From: Straminergon stramineum | Lineage: Eukaryota > Streptophyta > Bryopsida > Hypnales > Calliergonaceae | NCBI GenBank assembly: GCA_963920665.1 | Contig: OY987269.1 | Span: 5,830,501 to 5,894,500, forward strand | Length of the DNA: 64,000 nucleotides | Direction of reading: 5' to 3' | Shown: positions 11,893 through 23,800 of the stretch, piece after piece | Position numbering within the stretch: position 1 is the first letter of the stretch | Layout of the letters: each line of letters opens with the position of its first letter | Position numbers and translations under genes: made by a program | Notes under the pieces: generated by a model | What the model was told of the DNA's origin: nothing | Database searches by the model: none | Seen by the model: the letters and a program-made list of their open reading frames with translations, nothing else

Positions 11893-12493
11893 TACTCCTG
11901 CATTCTCCAACTTTGAGTCGCCAGAAAGTCCAAGTACTCGTCGCAACAAGCAAGATCCACGCCAAGTTCCTCGCAGAAGCTTGTGTAGATCCTGACCCGC
12001 TTCGCCAATCTCACTGGGTATGGCGTCCTGGGCATAGAGGATGCTGAAAGTTCTGGAGAAGTTTGGTGGAGACTCCAGGATGGCGCCATGGCAATCCCGC
12101 TTCATCCAAACCCACAACGCCGTCTTGAACGCCGACTCCGCGTCCGGATGGGTGAAGAGGTCCATGCCCAAGTCCTGCCCGCACTCGCCATAGTTGGAGC
12201 TCCAGGACAAGCGCATGGGTCCACTGGCAAAGGACTTCTGTCTAGGTGCACACGGGTTCGTCGAGTCACAATAATTTAGGATTTCTCCATAAATCTCCAT
12301 CACGGAACTCGAGCCTCCAGACTCGTGGTGAACGTGCGCAAAGAAGTCTGCAATCTCACGCTCCTGGTCGTTAAGGCTGCGGAAGGTTCCACAGGTGCGG
12401 AAAACGGAATTGGCTGCCTTGAAGGCCTCAAAGGAGTAGAAATCCCGGCGTCGCTTCTGGAACCAAGCCTGAAAGTGGTACTTCTTGAAGAAG
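11893..12493 (-). pseudogene. GH19 chitinase fragment, frameshifted
   Basis: From 12493 downward the minus strand reads like a plant family-19 chitinase: FFKKYHFQAW, FYSFEAFKAANSVFRTCGT, HVHHESGG (holding the usual catalytic-acid motif), ILNYCDS, GPMRLSW..NYGECG, FKTALWVWMKRDCHGAI. Near 12000 the frame shifts; the remaining end (VRLAKRVRIYTSFCEELGV) continues in another frame to a stop at 11892. The substrate-loop block usually written YYGRGP is damaged (KSFASGP), and signal peptide, chitin-binding domain and N-terminal exon are absent. A possible acceptor (GCCAG) precedes 12493. The fragment is markedly more GC-rich than its surroundings. Family enzymes cut chitin in defence; this copy is very likely inactive. 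Confidence 0.75.
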
Positions 12494-12544
12494 CTGGCCC
12501 AGCCAGGCGCTCCAGCTCAGAGTTGCGCTGGTCGTGCATCCGGG

Positions 12545-12692
12545 CTAGTGGCTGTATCATTGAGGAGGAGTAGGTCACGATAAACGTGCCTTGGCATCCT
12601 CGTCCAGCTTCATCTGCTTGGCTCGTCGTGCCTCGGCCGGATCTTCCACAATAACCTTACGTACCATCTCCATTCTCTGTTCTGCAAGCGGC
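12545..12692 (-). other. Duplicated open-frame fragment of unknown family, copy 1
   Basis: The minus strand encodes QQMPLAEQRMEMVRKVIVED and then a charged, alanine-rich helix-like tail with AKQMKLDEDAKARL. Nearly the same sequence recurs at 19220-19395. In this copy the frame extends upstream to 12808 with FDPRPYAPFIRLLRRRELR. I do not recognise the family. It lies downstream of kinase copy 1, just as the other lies downstream of kinase copy 2, so it travelled with the kinase duplication. Homology between the copies ends at CTGGCTG, immediately before the chitinase fragment. Confidence 0.45.
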
Positions 12693-12808
12693 ATTTGTTG
12701 CCTAAGTTCACGACGACGCAAAAGCCGTATGAATGGTGCATATGGCCTGGGATCGAACCGAAAACCCTCATCGTGTGTCATTGATACGCTTCTGCAATTG
12801 TGCCGCAA

Positions 12809-13420
12809 ATGCTCAATGTCAGAAATTAAAAGCTCCTTGCTCTCACAAATTCATTGGATCGATTTCGACAACCATGCCTACGAAGCTTCTCTCCACATTC
12901 CAGTTCTGATCTAAAGCCATGTGTTTGTCATCCTACCTAATTAGAAACAAAAGTCAAAAAGTAAGGCATATAGCTGGACATCACCCCTCAGATTGATGGA
13001 CGACTTCCGAATCTAAATCCATGCCGACCACAGCAATATCGTTCCCGCACCAATCATTTCTAGCACCTGCACAAACCAAATTCTTGAGTCGGAGAGGGGA
13101 GACTATTGCAAAGACAATGGTGAGCAACAAGTATGTTCCACATGACCACCTGAGGACCAAAAAAGCCCAACACTGGTACTCGACATAAGCCACTTCTCCA
13201 TCATGTCTTTGATATTAAGGAATCCCTAAGAGGTCAAGGAAGATGACTATAAACGCTTCTATTTCCAAGCCCTTTCCAACAACAATGCACCATGTGCCAA
13301 TGAAAGTGAAAAGAAAGGCTTATGCTTCCAAACAATTGCATGCCCTCATACCCATAACAAAATAGAAGGAACATTCCCTTATATTGGTGAAACTACCACG
13401 ACTTTGGTATAACCAACTAC
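12809..13420. other. Spacer downstream of kinase copy 1
   Basis: Bases from about 13300 match the 3' flank of kinase copy 2 (about 19405-19510). Bases 12693-13297 have no counterpart there, which indicates a deletion of about 600 bp in copy 2 or an insertion here. The junction lacks GT-AG signals, so it is not a missing intron. No gene seen. Confidence 0.45.
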
Positions 13421-14040
13421 TTAGGATTCGTGGATCCTGAGGAAGAAAATAATTGATTTGAATAAGAATACAAAAAAAATAAACGTACCTCTCATGAAAA
13501 CATACTTCAAGTATTTAAGTGTTGAGCAAATGGTGGCAAAAGTGGGACGCACTTTGGCATTGCCAATCCAACATTCCTCAATCAAAGCCTTCAACATAGC
13601 TGGACAATTGGGAGGCAATTTAGGACGCTCACCCATCAATACCAATTGTTTTATTTTCCTTGGCATGCACTCATCTTTGAAAGGTAAATCCCCAGTCAAA
13701 ATTTCATAACACACCATCGCTAAACTATAAACATCGCACTTGAATTTGTAATTCAAAACTGCTTCACATTCTTGATTATCCACACCTAGTTTGACCAATT
13801 CAGGAGCCATCCATCGAAAGGTACCCTCATTGTAAGTCATGTGGGAATATGTGAAACTTCGCTCGGTCTTGGAGAGACCAAAGTCCACCACTTTGGCTTG
13901 CACATATCCAGTCTCAAATTAACAGCTTTCACCATTTTCACAAGAATATTCGTGGACTTCAAATCCCTGTGGATGATTCCTTTACTATGAAGGTATTTCA
14001 CACCTTCAGCAATTTGAACCATCAAGTCCATTGCGTCGGA
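13421..14040 (-). pseudogene. Protein kinase fragment, kinase copy 1 (5'-truncated)
   Basis: Contains only the second half of the kinase domain: GVKYLHSKGIIHRDLKSTNI, a frameshift after KMVKAV, then KVVDFGLSKT, GTFRWMAPELV, CDVYSLAMVCYEILTGDLPF and CWIGNAKVRPTFATICSTLK. It is a close relative of kinase copy 2 (19484-21367) on the same strand. Homology stops at about 14040, only some 20 bp from the EXO70 stop codon. ATP-binding loop, catalytic lysine and the N-terminal domain are missing. It is a pseudogene on two grounds, truncation and frameshift. Confidence 0.9.
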
Positions 14041-14058
14041 AATGCTTCCTACTCGCCC

Positions 14059-17000
14059 TTATTGTCGCGCTCTGGGTTCTTGTCGAGACTTGCCTTCGAA
14101 TAAGTCATTCAACATACGTTCCAAGTCATCAGGACTGTATTTCAAATACTTACTCACACTTCGATTCCCTTCGATCATAGCGCTGCAATACCACAAAAAG
14201 TAATAGCAGATAAGGTGAACGCACCTAAAATCACCCCAATAAGTATGTGAGCATCTAAGTTTTTGTTGGATCTTTTAAAGAGTCAGCCTCGGTTTATCCA
14301 AAATTGACCCGAGGTTGTCATGAATGGAGGAGGAGGCTATACATTTTAGGCAAGAATCTGAATCTGTAGTGGTCGGTTTTCCGTTCTTTCTAAGCAGTGG
14401 TTCAAAAACGTGAGAGCCCTTCTGCTCAATGAAAATGGGACGAGTACAAAAGCAGTATAAGCATGTTGCGATTCATCATTTCCAAGAATGAACTCAGCAG
14501 CAGAATTGTGACGTGGTTGCTAAAATAGTGGCATTTCTAGATAGTTGAATACAGTTTTGAATTTTTCAATCAGTGACAATTATGTAATGAGTGTTGTAGT
14601 GAGGATTACATGGAAAGAACACAAACTTCGGCAAGAAGAATGGGAACATAGAAATAAAATAAAAGATAAGTTTGCATGGTACCTGTAACGCTGCAAGAAC
14701 GACCGGTACGCCGTTAGAATAATCTCCTGGACTTGCAGTCGAACAGCTTCTCTGAGCTCATTGTCAGGAATCGTCCATTGAGTCTGACCCAGATATAAAT
14801 CTTCAAAGGTCAAGCTGAAACCCTTCAACCTGCGTACAAAATACAATTAGGTGTCATCGTGAGCCAACTATTCATGGGCTCTAGGACCAACATTTATGTC
14901 CATTCACGCTCAGAAGTAAACAATGATCACAGAATGGCAGAACAAAATTCACATGCACGTAAAAACAACTACATTTATTTATCCTAATAACGAAAATTAG
15001 TGTCGCTGCGAATTACAGTCACTGTGAAAAAAATTGGCGAGGAAAATAAGCACAATACAGTAACATTTCAGCAAGTGATAATTTAAATATATTTAAAATA
15101 GTTTGACTTAGGTAAATATATGTGTCACGCACTAATAGGATAATTCAGTGGAGTAGCAAAGAGATTTTATATTGGGATAAAAAGACGTTTACGTGTGTAA
15201 AAATTTTCACTTTTAAGTGGACACCAGGTTTGACAATCGTCTCAACGGAAGTTACTTATAGAGACTATTTCAGACCTTTCTTTAAGCTGGGACTTGGAAA
15301 TGCCGCTGTCCCCACTCGATGCACCACCTGATCCGGCAATGTATTCCAATACCTGAGGACATTATCATGAAGAGAACCTTCTTACATATTGTTCACAAAA
15401 TTCTAGACAAGCAAAAGACAATTTTCCCAACAATTTTAGAACTGCATATTATATTATTAAGTGAAAACAAAGCAGAAGAAAGGTATTTCTGTAGAGAAGG
15501 ATTAGAGGCTCATTGCAGCACCTTACTCCAGGCTTGTCGTTGATACGACATTGCATGCTGCTGAACAACTCTTCGTTGCATATGTACCCAGTCGTCACCT
15601 AACATATCCTTCGCTTCTGATCTGCAGAGGCCATCTTCTGTGTTCAAACTACGGGAAAACGCAGATGCAGATGGAGGGCAAACAATTACTCCAACTTGGC
15701 CACTGAGAGGCAGGGGAACTGCAGTGAGTTACAGAGAAATAGCATATTACCTACTGACAGATTTCACCATGTAACGGATGTTGTTCATCAGGAATAAGTG
15801 GGCAAGAGCAAGGTCTTTGTAAAGTTTCGATTTTCCCTCCAGATTCGTTTGGAGCACTTTCATGATGCGCTTGGTAGCAGCTGCCAAATGTGATGTCTTG
15901 TCGTCAACATTCCCGACTGAGAACAATTCGTTCAATGTGTTCTGATAGCTGCATCATCACAAGCGGAGTAGACAGAGGTTTCAATGATACGCATGTGAGG
16001 AATATGAACACTTTTTATAAAGCCCAGAAGGAAACGTTGATGAGGTGGTTAGGAATTCTTGACAGCCAGAGGGGAGTTAAGGTGCAGTAAGAAAACCAGT
16101 CAATGCAAATTATGCAGGGTGCACATGTCGGTACTTACTCCAGCAGGAATTTGACGTAGTTGATGACATAAGTAGTAAGCATGTGAACTGTCCCGTCCAG
16201 AACCAGCGTTTTAGTTTCATCTTTATCCACAGCATCTTCAAAGTCTGCAAAAGTGTCCTTAGCCGTCTGACCTAACTTTCTGATAAGGCCTATTGCCGCT
16301 TCCCGCATGCCTGTAGCTGCATCACCTGAAAATACTTGTTCAATCTGCACACGGTCAAGTAAGATTTAACAGAGACTTCATTCTTATAACAGTATACAAA
16401 TTTGCCTTTGAGATCTTACTTCCCGTTTAAAACATATAAAAAAGAAGTGCAAACAATTACCTTGAACCAGTGAGGAATTTTCGAGAGAGAATTTCACGCA
16501 CACAACTTTCATACTTAGGTAGTGAGAATAGACGCGACAGGTATTATAGCAATATGACAATAAATCACCATTAAAATGATGGATAACCCCTACACGATCA
16601 AGTATTCATGGTCTAAATTTGGCTAGTTTCATCAAACATATTGTAAAAAATCAATAACTCAGATGGGGCCAAATTTTAGATCACCAGAATCAGTGAAGAG
16701 CAAGTGTACTAGGGCAAAAATTGGATAAAGAAAGTTATGATCTCCTCAAAATTGCTAAAAAATATAGGCCGCCCAATTGGAATTCTTGGTCCTCCCGAGG
16801 TTAGTGGTTGACTAAGGAAAAATAATCAATCACCTCAGGCTGAAGGTCACGCATCGTTTCATACATATCAAGTAGCACAAAAAATTTCCCCGGTGATTTT
16901 TTGCTCTTGGCGATGGCTTCCCCCAAACTCAACAACATGTGAACGCTAGAATCAGTCACGTCTGCAAAGCATTTTTCTCTGTGTGGGTCGAGGCCGACCC

Positions 17001-19060
17001 ATATCTGGTCACATAGCTTCCGCTCTGTGGAAAAGAGAAGCTTTATCTGAACATACATTAAACCGCTGGAGTGAGCATCCCAACATTAGGCACCAAAAAC
17101 TCAATAAAAATCCTGCAATAGCCCTCAACTACAGAACATCACCTGTGCCATAAATATTTAAACCTCAAGTGCTCAAACTAAAAATAGGAAGTCCGATTGG
17201 AAGCTAATAATCAAACATATTTCCATTGTTCATAAATGTAAGACATGATTTCTTCTTTCTTCTGATACACATTGTTACATTACTTGAAGTCTCCTAAATA
17301 ATTTATTTCAACTCCAATAGATATGGAAGCGACCCCTTTTGGCCATTGGTCACTTTGGGGTTAAGACTTGAGAGCAAGTAGAATAAGACTAGTCCCAGAA
17401 GGAGTATGGAAATATAACGTTGGAAGGAAGGGATGCTTACAGTGATGCGCATGTACTGTATCCAGTTGGTAATCATGCCCTCAAGTGATTCCAATGGCAT
17501 TTTCATAATGTCATCTTTGCTCAACCTCTCAACTCCCAGCTTTCGTAAGCTTTGCTCCAAATTTGAAGCTCTCACCTCCCTGAGCCAACTCACATCAATG
17601 TCGTATGACCAACAAACTGAGCTTCTACTAAACAATAGAGTTCTTAACGCTGTGTGCCAAACTGAAGAAAGAATTTCCACGTTGGAAGCTAACAGCCAGT
17701 TGTATTCACTTCCAAGACATCTACTGTATGACATGATTTCGTCTTTCTATTAGTACATTTAGTTACCATCCTCAAATCTTTCAAAACAATATATTTCAAC
17801 TCCTGTAGATATGGAAGCAGTCATTTTGACCATTTGGGTTAACAACATCCCTACAGTCAATGACTATATTGATTAAAGAATCACTTTCAATACCTGCAGC
17901 ACACTCTACTGTCACAAAATATCTCGTCCATTCTCACATGCTTATGTACGTCACTAACTGTCTGTATTATATATTGATAGGGAAAATAAGGAGCATACAC
18001 AGATTGTAAATTAGTACCTGTAAGTCTTTAAACATTGTTGATGGTGGCCAGCAGCAACCAGGCGTTGTGCCATCTCGTGTAGTTGAGGAACAACCTGTGG
18101 TGATATCAGAACCGGAAGAACTGGAGGATTCAGAGCCTTGTCGTTGTGAGGAGTGTTAGTCAGCAATAGCTTCACCTCTTCACCCCCACCATTCGGTGAC
18201 GTTTCTGGCACATGCTTCCCAGGGATCGGCAAAGTTTCCATAAGTCGAGCTGGATCTGCTGGCTTGCTACAAAAGAGCACAAAACAGCAAGAAAATCGCA
18301 ACTGTCAGCACCTAATCACAAATGTTTCTAGCACAGAGAAGTATAATTTTCATATGTCTATCTCCCTGTAATCCTCATTGCAATCTTCAATATAATCTTC
18401 ACTGATTGCAACTTCAGAAACTCATTGATTTAACAATCTAGGAATATCACTATTCCTAGAACCATGTGTCATAACTCTATTAGACATAACAAGTTCAGTA
18501 TGTGAACGATGGGCCCTAACATGCTAATATTACTTTTAGCACATGTCTCATATTGAGCATCACTAGGGGCTGAGACAATAAACAACAAAATAAAAGAATT
18601 ATCCAGCAGCAAAAATGGAACAAGAGCATCCCATTCCCAGTGGCACTGACCTGTGACTTGTCAGAAGGACCTTAAACTCTTCTTCAAGGCGGCTCATGCC
18701 TTTGCCAAACAAATCTCTAGCTTGATTCAGAGCCGTGTCACTTGCTTTCCAACTTCGATAGAGCGTAAGATACTCAATATTTTTATGCAGCTCGTCACAA
18801 GCGCCCAAAAATCCATCAAAATCGCTTTTGGGTCCCTCGAGCACCTTGTTTTCCACCTGAATCCCAAACCACAACCAATTTGTCAATAACCAAAACTGTA
18901 TGATATCCAGCTCTACCTTGAATGCAGAGGTGAGCTCAACCTCAAAAACCTATGGCATTTATACCTGACGGGAAACATCAAACTGATGCAGCAAAGATTG
19001 AGCAGCTTCCAGGGTGCCGTCAATGTTGTCATGTGCTTTTCGGAAAGCATGTGTCTTTAC
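14059..19060 (-). CDS. EXO70: EXO70 exocyst subunit, lacking the first coding exon
   Basis: Eleven exons on the minus strand: 19060-18965, 18856-18651, 18266-18018, 17579-17441, 17046-16834, 16344-16139, 15948-15751, 15621-15522, 15352-15276, 14829-14683, 14182-14059. They total 1755 bp (584 residues plus stop) and every phase closes without a stop. Conserved landmarks are THAFRKAHDNID, LEEEFKVLL, LEQSLRKLGVERLSKDD, KLLFSTERKLCDQIW, LNELF, FEDLYLGQTQW, LREAVRLQVQE and the C-terminal KYLKYSPDDLERMLNDLFEG. EXO70 tethers exocytic vesicles to the plasma membrane through phosphoinositides. The layout resembles the EXO70A type. In plants an upstream exon ending about ..AMRPTQ precedes the first exon found here; I could not find it anywhere upstream to 24 kb. 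Kinase copy 2 lies just upstream, starting 137 bp away. Either the gene is 5'-truncated or exon 1 is very distant. Confidence 0.9.
18425..18560. repeat. Dispersed intronic repeat, copy in EXO70
   Basis: Partner of 6775-6900, within the EXO70 intron between the exons at 18266 and 18651. Similarity is moderate and of the same orientation. Family unknown. Confidence 0.45.
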
Positions 19061-19219
19061 CTACATTCAAAGGCATGTCAAATAATAACTGTCAGAATTG
19101 CTCACTCTGCTGGTAATAAGTTATCCACTTCTCTGTGCTCAAATCATTTTACGAAGATGCTCGACACTTCAAATTAGTTCAGAATTTTGTCAATTGCGCA
19201 GCCAGGTGTTCCAGCTTAG

Positions 19220-19395
19220 AGTTGCGCTGATCGTGCATCCGGGCTAGTGGCTGTATCATTGAGGGGAGGTAGGTCACGATAAACGTGCCTTGGCATCTTC
19301 GTCCTGCTTCATCTGCTTGGCTCGTCGTACCTCGGCCGGATCTTCCACAATAACCTTACGTACCATCTCCATTCTCTGTTCTGCAAGCGGCATTT
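19220..19395 (-). other. Duplicated open-frame fragment of unknown family, copy 2
   Basis: Same unknown coding-like fragment as 12545-12692 (QQMPLAEQRMEMVRKVIVED, with AEVRRAKQMKQDEDAKARL following). Here it is fused directly to sequence that in copy 1 lies about 600 bp away. Homology with copy 1 ends at about 19197, close to the 5' edge of the surviving EXO70 gene. Confidence 0.45.
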
Positions 19396-19483
19396 GTTGA
19401 AACAATGAAAGTGAAAAGAAAGGCTTCTGCTTCCAAACAATTGCATGCCCTCGTACCCACAACAAAATAGAATGAACATTCCC

Positions 19484-21367
19484 TTATATTGGTGAAACTA
19501 CCACGACTTTGGTAAAACCAACTACTTGGGATTCGTGGATCCTTAGGAAGAAAATAATTGATTTGAATATGAATACAAAAAAAATAAACATACCTCTCAT
19601 GAAAACATACTTCAAGTATTTAAGTGTTGAGCAGATGGTGGCAAAAGTGGGACGCTCTTTAGCATTGCCAATCCAACATTTCTCAATCAAAGCCTTTAGT
19701 GTAGTTGGACAATTGGTAGGCAATCCAGGACGCTCACCCATCAGTACCATCTCCTTTATTTTCCTTGGCCTCCACTCATCTTTGAAAGGTAAATCCCCAG
19801 TCAAAATTTCATAACATACCATCGCAAAACTATACACGTCACATTTGAACTTGTAATTTAGAACTCCTTCACTCCTCGCAAGACATTCTTGATCATCTTC
19901 ACCTGGCTTGACCAATTCAGGAGCCATCCACCGAGGGGTACCTTCATTGTAAGTCATTTGTGAGTATGTAGCACTTCCCTCCTTTGTTTTGGAGAGACCA
20001 AAGTCCACCACCTTGGCTTGTACATACCCAGTCTCAAATTCAATAGCTTTCACCATTTTCACAAGAATATTATAAGACTTCAAATCCCTGTGGATGATTC
20101 CTTTGTTGTGAAGGTAATTCACACCTTCACCAATTTGAAGCATTAGGTTCAAGGATTCAAAAATGGAGAATGGAGGAGAATCACTATGCTCCACACATCT
20201 TCTTTGAATCAAGGTAAACAAATCACAATCCATTAATTCCATGATAATGGAACAACTCCTCTTGTTCTTTGTACTACAAAACATGGAGGTGATATTTGGA
20301 TGGCACAATTGGGAGAGGATTTTCACTTCCTTCAAAAAAAATGGGTTTTCCGGACCAAAGAATGTCTTCTGAGCCACAGGAGTTCCAAACAACGTCGCCT
20401 CGTAAACGGTAGCTGAGGCACCCTTGCCCAACTGCTTTGTACTATCTGATTTCACCCAATCAAACAATTTGTCATTATCACCAGTTGGATTGTGACGAAG
20501 TCTTTCAAGAAGATGCTTGGCTAAATCTGAAGCATCCGATGCTAATGTCACTTTCTTGAGTAAGTACTCCTTATCCACAATGGCCGCCAGCTTCACCATT
20601 TCAACTTCAACTTTGTAAAGGTTATCCAATTCAACCGAAGTGAGGCCACCCTGCATTGCTGCACATTCACCTTCCACAAACAGAGCCTTGCACAACTCCA
20701 AATTAAATCCCAGAGATGACACATTCTCTGCCACATCTGTAAGTGTCATTGCAGCTTCCACCCAGGCAGATTTCGAGCATTCAGCAATGAAGTCCTCAAC
20801 TTGCTTTCCCAAAGCCACCAAGGGCTTGAAGATTCCAACCCACTTGGTAACATTCCAAGAAGAATAAAGACCACAATGTTGGGAACGGGAGAACTCAAAG
20901 AAGGACCTTGCAACTTGAACAACCACATCAAGCTTATCAACAAGATATCCACACTGCTCTTCATTGAAATTTGGAGAAGGCATCATTCGCACTGCCTCAA
21001 GACAACCTTGCGAAAGTTTCAAGCATAAGTCAAGGGTCTCCGTTGCACCAGTGTTAACTTCTGCGCAGATTCAATTGCATTTTGCAGAGTTAAGTTTAAG
21101 CACAAAATTTAGAAAGACACGAAATTCATCAGGTGGATTAGATCCTTAACTTAATTGACCACTTCAAGTCAGTGCAATATAGGTCTTACTAAGCATATAC
21201 ACTTCAAGTGGGTATAGGTCTTACTAAGCATATACATTTACAACCAGCTCAATTAAAAATAAACGAAACCAAAAAAGACATGCTGTTGCTAGAAATGAAA
21301 GAGTTTTACCCTCTTCTTTCTCAATATGTATGCCATTCAAACCTTTCATAGGCTCCAGCTCTTCCAT
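19484..21367 (-). CDS. Serine/threonine protein kinase (TKL-like) with helical N-terminal domain, kinase copy 2
   Basis: Coding exon 1 is 21367-21310 (MEELEPMKG.., donor G|GTAAAA). Exon 2 begins at 21006 after CGCAAG and reads to a stop at 19484, giving 526 residues. Residues about 25-190 are a helix-rich domain (YLVDKL, ARSFF, SSWNVTKWVGIF) of no family I can name; a four-helix signalling bundle is a guess. The kinase domain looks active: LGKGASATVYEA (about 212), Lys in VAQKTF, Glu in FLKEVKIL, HRDLKSYN (about 325), DFGLSKT (about 354), GTPRWMAPE. At 19594 a donor (ATGAGAG|GTATG) matches the position where kinase copy 3 splices to an LRR exon; no LRR exon follows here, so the frame reads through into intron-like sequence. 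It is probably a TKL/RLCK-type signalling kinase without its LRR partner. Confidence 0.85.
21170..21240. repeat. Short tandem duplication in the kinase intron
   Basis: Two adjacent copies of a unit of about 37 bp containing TAGGTCTTACTAAGCATATA. It lies in the intron between coding exons 1 and 2 of kinase copy 2. Confidence 0.7.
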
Positions 21368-23800
21368 GGTGTAAAAAAACTCCTAAGTCTGCGCATGGGA
21401 AAAGCCCACTAAGCTAAAGTGTGCATCCCTCAACAACCTGTAGAATACAATAAAGTTGGACATCAATATCTACGAAACAAAGAGGAACCTTGACTGCCCA
21501 TCCTAAGATATACCACATGTGCTTCAGGTAAAGCCACCAGGATATTTGAGTTGAATCTAATTTTGGTGTGCTCTCGAATTGCTTCAAGACCAAAATTCAT
21601 CCTCCAAGATTTATCCCAAATTGCTACGCAAAGACAGAGCTAAGCATGTACCTCCAACAATTAAAACATCAACCTAAGAAGCATTTACTACCCAATTTCT
21701 GAGCGCATTTCTTCGTTAAAGCTATTGAGGTGAGGGCCATGCCAGAGATTAGCCAATTCCACCATAGCTTGACTCAGATACCCCTATAGATAACAATCTA
21801 CAATGACACAAGTTTAGAACTGGCATGGAACTGCCAGATATAAGAATCATTTACTTCTGTCCAAGAATGAGTGAAATTAATACGGTCAGTCAGCAATACC
21901 AGCTTGACCAAGATACCAAAAAACAACGTATCCCTCATACAGACAGTTTGTAGGGACATACAACACTTGCACCTGAGATTGTTTACCCTTAATAGAGAGA
22001 CATCAAATTCAGAGTAGGCCGGGAAGAAGCCCAACATCCAGAAGATTCATCACTAAACCATTAAGCTCTCTCAATCCCAGACCTCCAACACCACTTTTAG
22101 AGTATTCTCAAATCTCCGGACTTATAAGTTAACCCATATTCTATCAATACAACCTCATCCAATGGAAAGCAACTCAGACCTATAATATGTAATCAGCACA
22201 AAACAGAATTGACATCTATATGACGGGCATACAGCAGTGCAGGAAGCAGGTTGAAAATCGTGACATCCGTGCTGTTACAAATATGAAGAGCACCTACACA
22301 AAGAATTTTTTGATTGTGAATGGCTTTCAAGGGAGAAGTCGCTAACAAGATTAACGTCCAGGTTCTCACCAAATCGTACCAAGGAGAGCAATCACAGAGT
22401 TGTGAAGAAATCTTTGGTGCTGATTCTGTTACACCACAAGTCATAAACCAGTTTCCATGGTCCTAGAGTTTGTACTCCAGTTTCAAAGTCTAATATTGAA
22501 GATGAAAACATGCAAATCCTCGAACTACAAAAATTAGAACGAATTGCATGCGACGACCTCAATTGTCCAAAATCTTCGGCATCAACCACATTAGTAGGAG
22601 CATTACCGGTGGCTGCTGGACTACAAACTTTGGGCGTGCTGCAAGTTATACCCTGTCTATGATAGAGCTGTGAAAGAAACAGTGCGTAATTCAAGAAAAA
22701 GATGTGAAGCTCAAGTATCATCCCTAATCCCAGTCATAGCTGCACAAAGTGTGACTTGGTTAACTGGTTGACGTGGTTCACAGATCATGTCGACCAGACA
22801 TATATGAGAGGAAAGCGATTCCATCACACTTGTGCCCCAAGTCTTCTACTACGGTGTATGAATCAAAGGATACATTAAGAACCTGATATTCTAAACACTG
22901 TTGGTGTGAATACTCGTACGTAACAGCATTCATTTGTCACTGTTCACTGGAAAAAAAAAGACAGCACCTAGTAGTCTTGAGAACAAGGTTAAGACTACGG
23001 AAAACAGTCAATTTCTACCGACTACTGCGGCCACAAAGAAAATGAACCCATGAGGTAGGGACACTTCATCCGAGGTTCAGTTGGTGAACATCCCTTAATC
23101 AAACTGTAACTTTGACCAAATAACTATTGCATACGGGCTCCAAATAACAAATTCCTTGGTGCGTTGGAATCATCTTTCATTCGCCAACAAGAAAACATAA
23201 AAAACGACCAGTCTCATACTAAAAACTATGCACACCAACAAAAATGGCCACTCAGATGCTCCTACCTCAAATTGAGCAACTTCTAACACTGGCTTGACAA
23301 CATGATCTCAACCAGCTATGGTGACACGACGAGGATCAACCCGAAAGGCGAGTAAGCACTGTTCCAGGTTTTCACGGGATCAACAATCATCGATCAACAA
23401 TCATCGATCAACATCAACAACGACAACAACTAAGAACGAGCATGAAGAGGATGTCACATACAATCAAAGGCGAGCGCCATGGCCACAAGCTGATCGGCAG
23501 TTGAAGACAAGAACGCCAAATCCTCCGATCCCACTCCACAACACAGCTGGACGCTTTCACGAGCAGCTGAGGAGAGTATCTCAGATTTGCTTAATTGAGG
23601 AAAATCGAATTCCAAAACGAAGGGTGAGCCACAAACAACACCGTAAACTCACCGGAGCTGCTCTGTAATCCTCAGGCCGACTGGGCAAGAGACGACGGAC
23701 TCAAATGCTCGGAGATTTTCTGCAATCTCTCGTGAAACCCTGACACAAAAGCGAAGAAATTCACCGACAGAAGCTTGCAGCCAGTGGAAACTGGGAACAA
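21368..23800 (-). other. Long leader region of kinase copy 2
   Basis: About 2.4 kb upstream of the coding start. It is collinear, in inverted orientation, with 43540-46171 upstream of kinase copy 3. Shared blocks include the region around 23450-23620 (matching 43870-44040) and around 22560-22650 (matching 44890-44970). Conservation over such a length suggests a transcribed leader with introns plus promoter, not chance. No conserved protein frame is seen. An open segment (MVELANLWHGPHLNSF) near 21720-21770 is partly conserved and may be an upstream exon. Confidence 0.6.

Noticed and set aside
12300..12578. Open frames on both strands across 12300-12578
   Set aside because: The GC-rich chitinase fragment leaves several frames open; only one matches the family.
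20640..21149. Plus-strand open frames opposite kinase copy 2
   Set aside because: Shadows of the conserved minus-strand kinase gene, with no motif of their own.
23318..23668. 116-residue plus-strand open frame
   Set aside because: It lies in the conserved kinase leader; the inverted counterpart near 43.7-44.1 kb does not keep the frame open.
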